From: a bacterium
GTDB lineage: Bacteria > JAMCPX01
Reading direction: 5' to 3'
DNA: 7,254 bases
Assembly: GCA_027364825.1 (NCBI GenBank)
Contig: DAHXOM010000334.1
Span: 1-7,254, forward strand
Part shown: piece by piece, positions 6,404 through 7,254 of the stretch
How positions within the stretch are numbered: position 1 is the stretch's first letter
Layout of the letters: every line of letters begins with the position of its first letter
The notes under the pieces: model-generated
Told to the model about the DNA's origin: nothing
The model's database searches: none
Seen by the model: only the letters and a program-made list of their open reading frames with translations
Made by a program: the position numbers and the translations under genes

Positions 6404-7254
6404 TTTTTGGTACATTTTCTGAATAGGCGTTTCAAACACGGTGATTACAGTCTTGTTTATAACATAAACCACCGGGCTTCCTGCGACCATTGCGTATATA
6501 CCGTTATCTCCCGCATTCTTGCCTATTTTAATACTATATTTTTTATTATCCATAAGTACTATGCTAATAACTCCTAACGGCTTTTCAAGCCCCATTTCTT
6601 TCAAATTCGTAACTCCGTCAATAATGTCGGTAGCGTTCATGTTGGTTAACTGAAAGGCCATATCGTGAAATACTGACGTTTTTAATGTATGGAGAGAAGG
6701 CTTTGTAAATGTCCATCCATTTTTCCCCTTTTTTAACGTATAAACGGGCCTTGAATCTTTTGTGAAAGAAATGGATGCCATGTCGTCCTGTGAGAATTTT
6801 ACGAGGCTTTTGTTCCTGAGCTGAAACAGGGTACAATCAAGCTGTTTTCTTAACCACCCGGTTACCGTAAATATATCGGGAATTCCATTGCCTGCCATGG
6901 CATAGTAATATTGCCCCAGGGGGGCTGCGGCACCTATCTTTAATGAATATACCTCATTATCCGATGATGCCACGGTAGCTGTTATGCTGGCAGGGCTCAA
7001 ACCGAATGCTGACAATGAACCATTGCCTATTTTTTTCTCATAATTCAATGTTTCGAAAGCGCTGAGTATGGTCTGAACAACGGATGTATCGGCATCCGTA
7101 TCAACCGGAGATGTTATCACCCATTTGCCGGGTGCTTTTTTATCAAGGGCAAATTCCCCGTTTTTATTCTGTATATCCATGCTGCTTATATTACCCATTG
7201 CATTGATGTTAAAAACCCTCTTGACCTCAACATGCCCGGCAGTATTATTTATAT
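6401..7254 (-). CDS. DUF4340-like protein, 5' end beyond the window
   Basis: The reading frame stays open to the right edge: before the Met at 7198 it continues with GHVEVKRVFNINA, so that Met is likely internal and the N-terminus is missing. The 283 visible residues consist of two tandem copies of one beta-rich unit (about 7192-6854 and 6787-6437). Matching points are GEFALDKKAPGKWVITSPVD against VYTLKKGKNGWTFTKPSLH, FGLSPASITATV against MGLEKPLGVISIV, YSLKIG against YSIKIG, and YYYAMAGNGIPDIFTV against GIYAMVAGSPVVYVI. This pattern (I-x-I near a residue pair, K-W-x-ITxPV, GL-P, K-I-G, YAM/Y-x-V) is what I know from DUF4340 proteins. In other genomes these often follow GldG-like ABC-transporter genes; those would lie upstream, outside this window. 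Function is unknown, and an extracytoplasmic location is plausible from family knowledge but cannot be judged without the N-terminus. The stop is followed directly by the DUF1844 ribosome-binding site. Confidence 0.8.
   Translation of the reverse strand, partial: INNTAGHVEVKRVFNINAMGNISSMDIQNKNGEFALDKKAPGKWVITSPVDTDADTSVVQTILSAFETLNYEKKIGNGSLSAFGLSPASITATVASSDNEVYSLKIGAAAPLGQYYYAMAGNGIPDIFTVTGWLRKQLDCTLFQLRNKSLVKFSQDDMASISFTKDSRPVYTLKKGKNGWTFTKPSLHTLKTSVFHDMAFQLTNMNATDIIDGVTNLKEMGLEKPLGVISIVLMDNKKYSIKIGKNAGDNGIYAMVAGSPVVYVINKTVITVFETPIQKMYQK

Noticed and set aside
6388..6435. Upstream ATG for the DUF1844 gene, adding 16 residues
   Set aside because: It lies within the DUF4340 coding sequence and has no Shine-Dalgarno. 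The added residues (MKRLFRKCTKNKGEAG) are the translated overlap plus the ribosome-binding region.
5861..6577. Long open frame on the plus strand (238 codons) opposite htrA, DUF1844 and DUF4340
   Set aside because: It lies across three minus-strand genes with recognisable families and intact start signals. Its translation shows no domain and is Ser/Phe/Leu-rich, as expected of an antisense shadow.
7196..7198. ATG at 7198 as the true start of the DUF4340 gene
   Set aside because: The frame continues open upstream to the window edge with family-like sequence (GHVEVKRVF), and no ribosome-binding site precedes this ATG.

Overview
This window looks like ordinary chromosomal housekeeping DNA from a Gram-negative, probably deltaproteobacterial (Desulfobacterota-like) or related anaerobic lineage. 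That assignment is inferred from the gene mix: a DUF1844 protein next to a two-PDZ HtrA, an rsmD-coaD-aminotransferase cluster, and a large TPR protein with Pro/Gln and acidic linkers. No marker gene fixes the taxon. All seven genes lie on the minus strand, so they are transcribed from right to left. I see no tRNA, rRNA, CRISPR array, insertion sequence, integrase or phage gene.

In transcription order, the first unit (7254 to about 4334) has three genes: the 3' part of a DUF4340 protein built from two tandem copies of one unit, a small DUF1844 protein, and a membrane-anchored Do/HtrA serine protease with two PDZ domains. At both junctions in this unit the upstream TAA stop abuts or merges with the next Shine-Dalgarno sequence, so translation is probably coupled. 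The unit ends in a strong intrinsic terminator after htrA. The second unit (4329 to about 1961) is rsmD (16S rRNA m2G966 methyltransferase), coaD (phosphopantetheine adenylyltransferase, coenzyme A synthesis) and a class I subgroup Ib PLP aminotransferase. It also ends in an intrinsic terminator. The T-tract of the first terminator finishes only 4 nt before the rsmD start codon, so it is not obvious how rsmD is transcribed and translated. The third unit begins at a promoter with a perfect TTGACA -35 box (about 1925-1896). It drives a TPR-repeat protein that uses a TTG start at 1861 and runs off the left edge of the window.

The layout suggests an envelope-quality-control group (DUF4340/DUF1844/HtrA), a translation/cofactor/amino-acid metabolism group, and a separately regulated scaffold-like TPR protein. 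I found no convincing new system. The points most worth a second look are the terminator-rsmD junction, a D-to-Y change in RsmD motif I, the duplicated DUF4340 unit and the architecture of the TPR protein.
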